Part shown: piece after piece, positions 5,878 through 5,905 of the stretch | How the letters are laid out: each line of letters starts with the position of its first letter | How positions within the stretch are numbered: position 1 is the stretch's first letter | NCBI GenBank assembly: GCA_036514635.1 | Contig: DATBWU010000366.1 | Coordinates: 1 to 5,905, forward strand | Direction: 5' to 3' | DNA from: DASSFZ01 sp036514635 | GTDB lineage: Bacteria; Chloroflexota; Anaerolineae; Fen-1058 | Length of the DNA: 5,905 bases | Translations under genes and position numbers: made by a program | The notes under the pieces: generated by a model | Seen by the model: the letters and a program-made list of their open reading frames with translations, nothing else | The model's database searches: none | What the model was told of the DNA's origin: nothing

Positions 5878-5894
5878 CCGACGCGAAGCGTCGG
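5878..5894. repeat. GC-rich perfect hairpin
   Basis: CCGACGC-GAA-GCGTCGG: a perfect 7-bp stem with a 3-base loop. A weaker hairpin, CCGCA/TGCGG with a 6-base loop, lies just before it (5838-5853). No T-run follows on either strand, so it is not a standard intrinsic terminator; a REP-type palindrome is possible. Confidence 0.5.
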
Positions 5895-5905
5895 ACACGC
5901 CCTGT

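Overview
The window reads almost entirely on the minus strand and looks like chromosomal DNA of a GC-rich bacterium (my impression is about 60% G+C). Three genes in transcription order, yacL-like PIN/TRAM protein -> cysS -> rlmB, match part of the conserved Gram-positive-type cluster (yacL ... cysS ... rlmB) also found in Chloroflexota. With the unfamiliar flanking proteins and short intergenic repeats, a Chloroflexota member (Anaerolineae-like) is my best guess. That assignment is inference, not proof.

Layout, read right to left in the direction of transcription. (1) 5721-5905: gene-free edge with an ACCAAGAC-type repeat, an inverted repeat and a GC-rich hairpin. (2) 4875-5720: a 281-aa protein of unknown function with a strong ribosome binding site. 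(3) 4625-4874: intergenic, holding a nested ~115-bp inverted-repeat element. (4) 3629-4624: a 331-aa predicted TIM-barrel, glycosidase-like protein of unknown function. (5) 3359-3628: a near-consensus sigma70-type promoter, then a ~230-nt leader that ends in an intrinsic terminator about 30 nt before the next start codon. (6) 2297-3358: membrane-anchored PIN/TRAM protein. (7) 816-2279: cysteinyl-tRNA synthetase. (8) 10-819: TrmH/SpoU-family 23S rRNA 2'-O-methyltransferase, overlapping cysS by ATGA.

The yacL-cysS-rlmB run is very likely one operon: gaps are 17 bp and -4 bp, and only one good promoter (3597-3625) was found. Its products join RNA-related functions: a PIN-fold putative nuclease or RNA-binding membrane protein, tRNA charging and rRNA modification.

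The most interesting element is the leader in front of this operon. Its 5' end and the 3' arm of the terminator are near-copies of each other (GCATTCA core), and both are complementary to the same middle strand. The RNA can therefore form either a long-range closing helix or the terminator hairpin, but not both. That is the design of a riboswitch or attenuator, and I could not match it to T-box, 6S RNA or any riboswitch consensus that I know. Also of note are a 3+3 heptad palindrome that forms the start of the rlmB reading frame and the nested repeat at 4669-4788.
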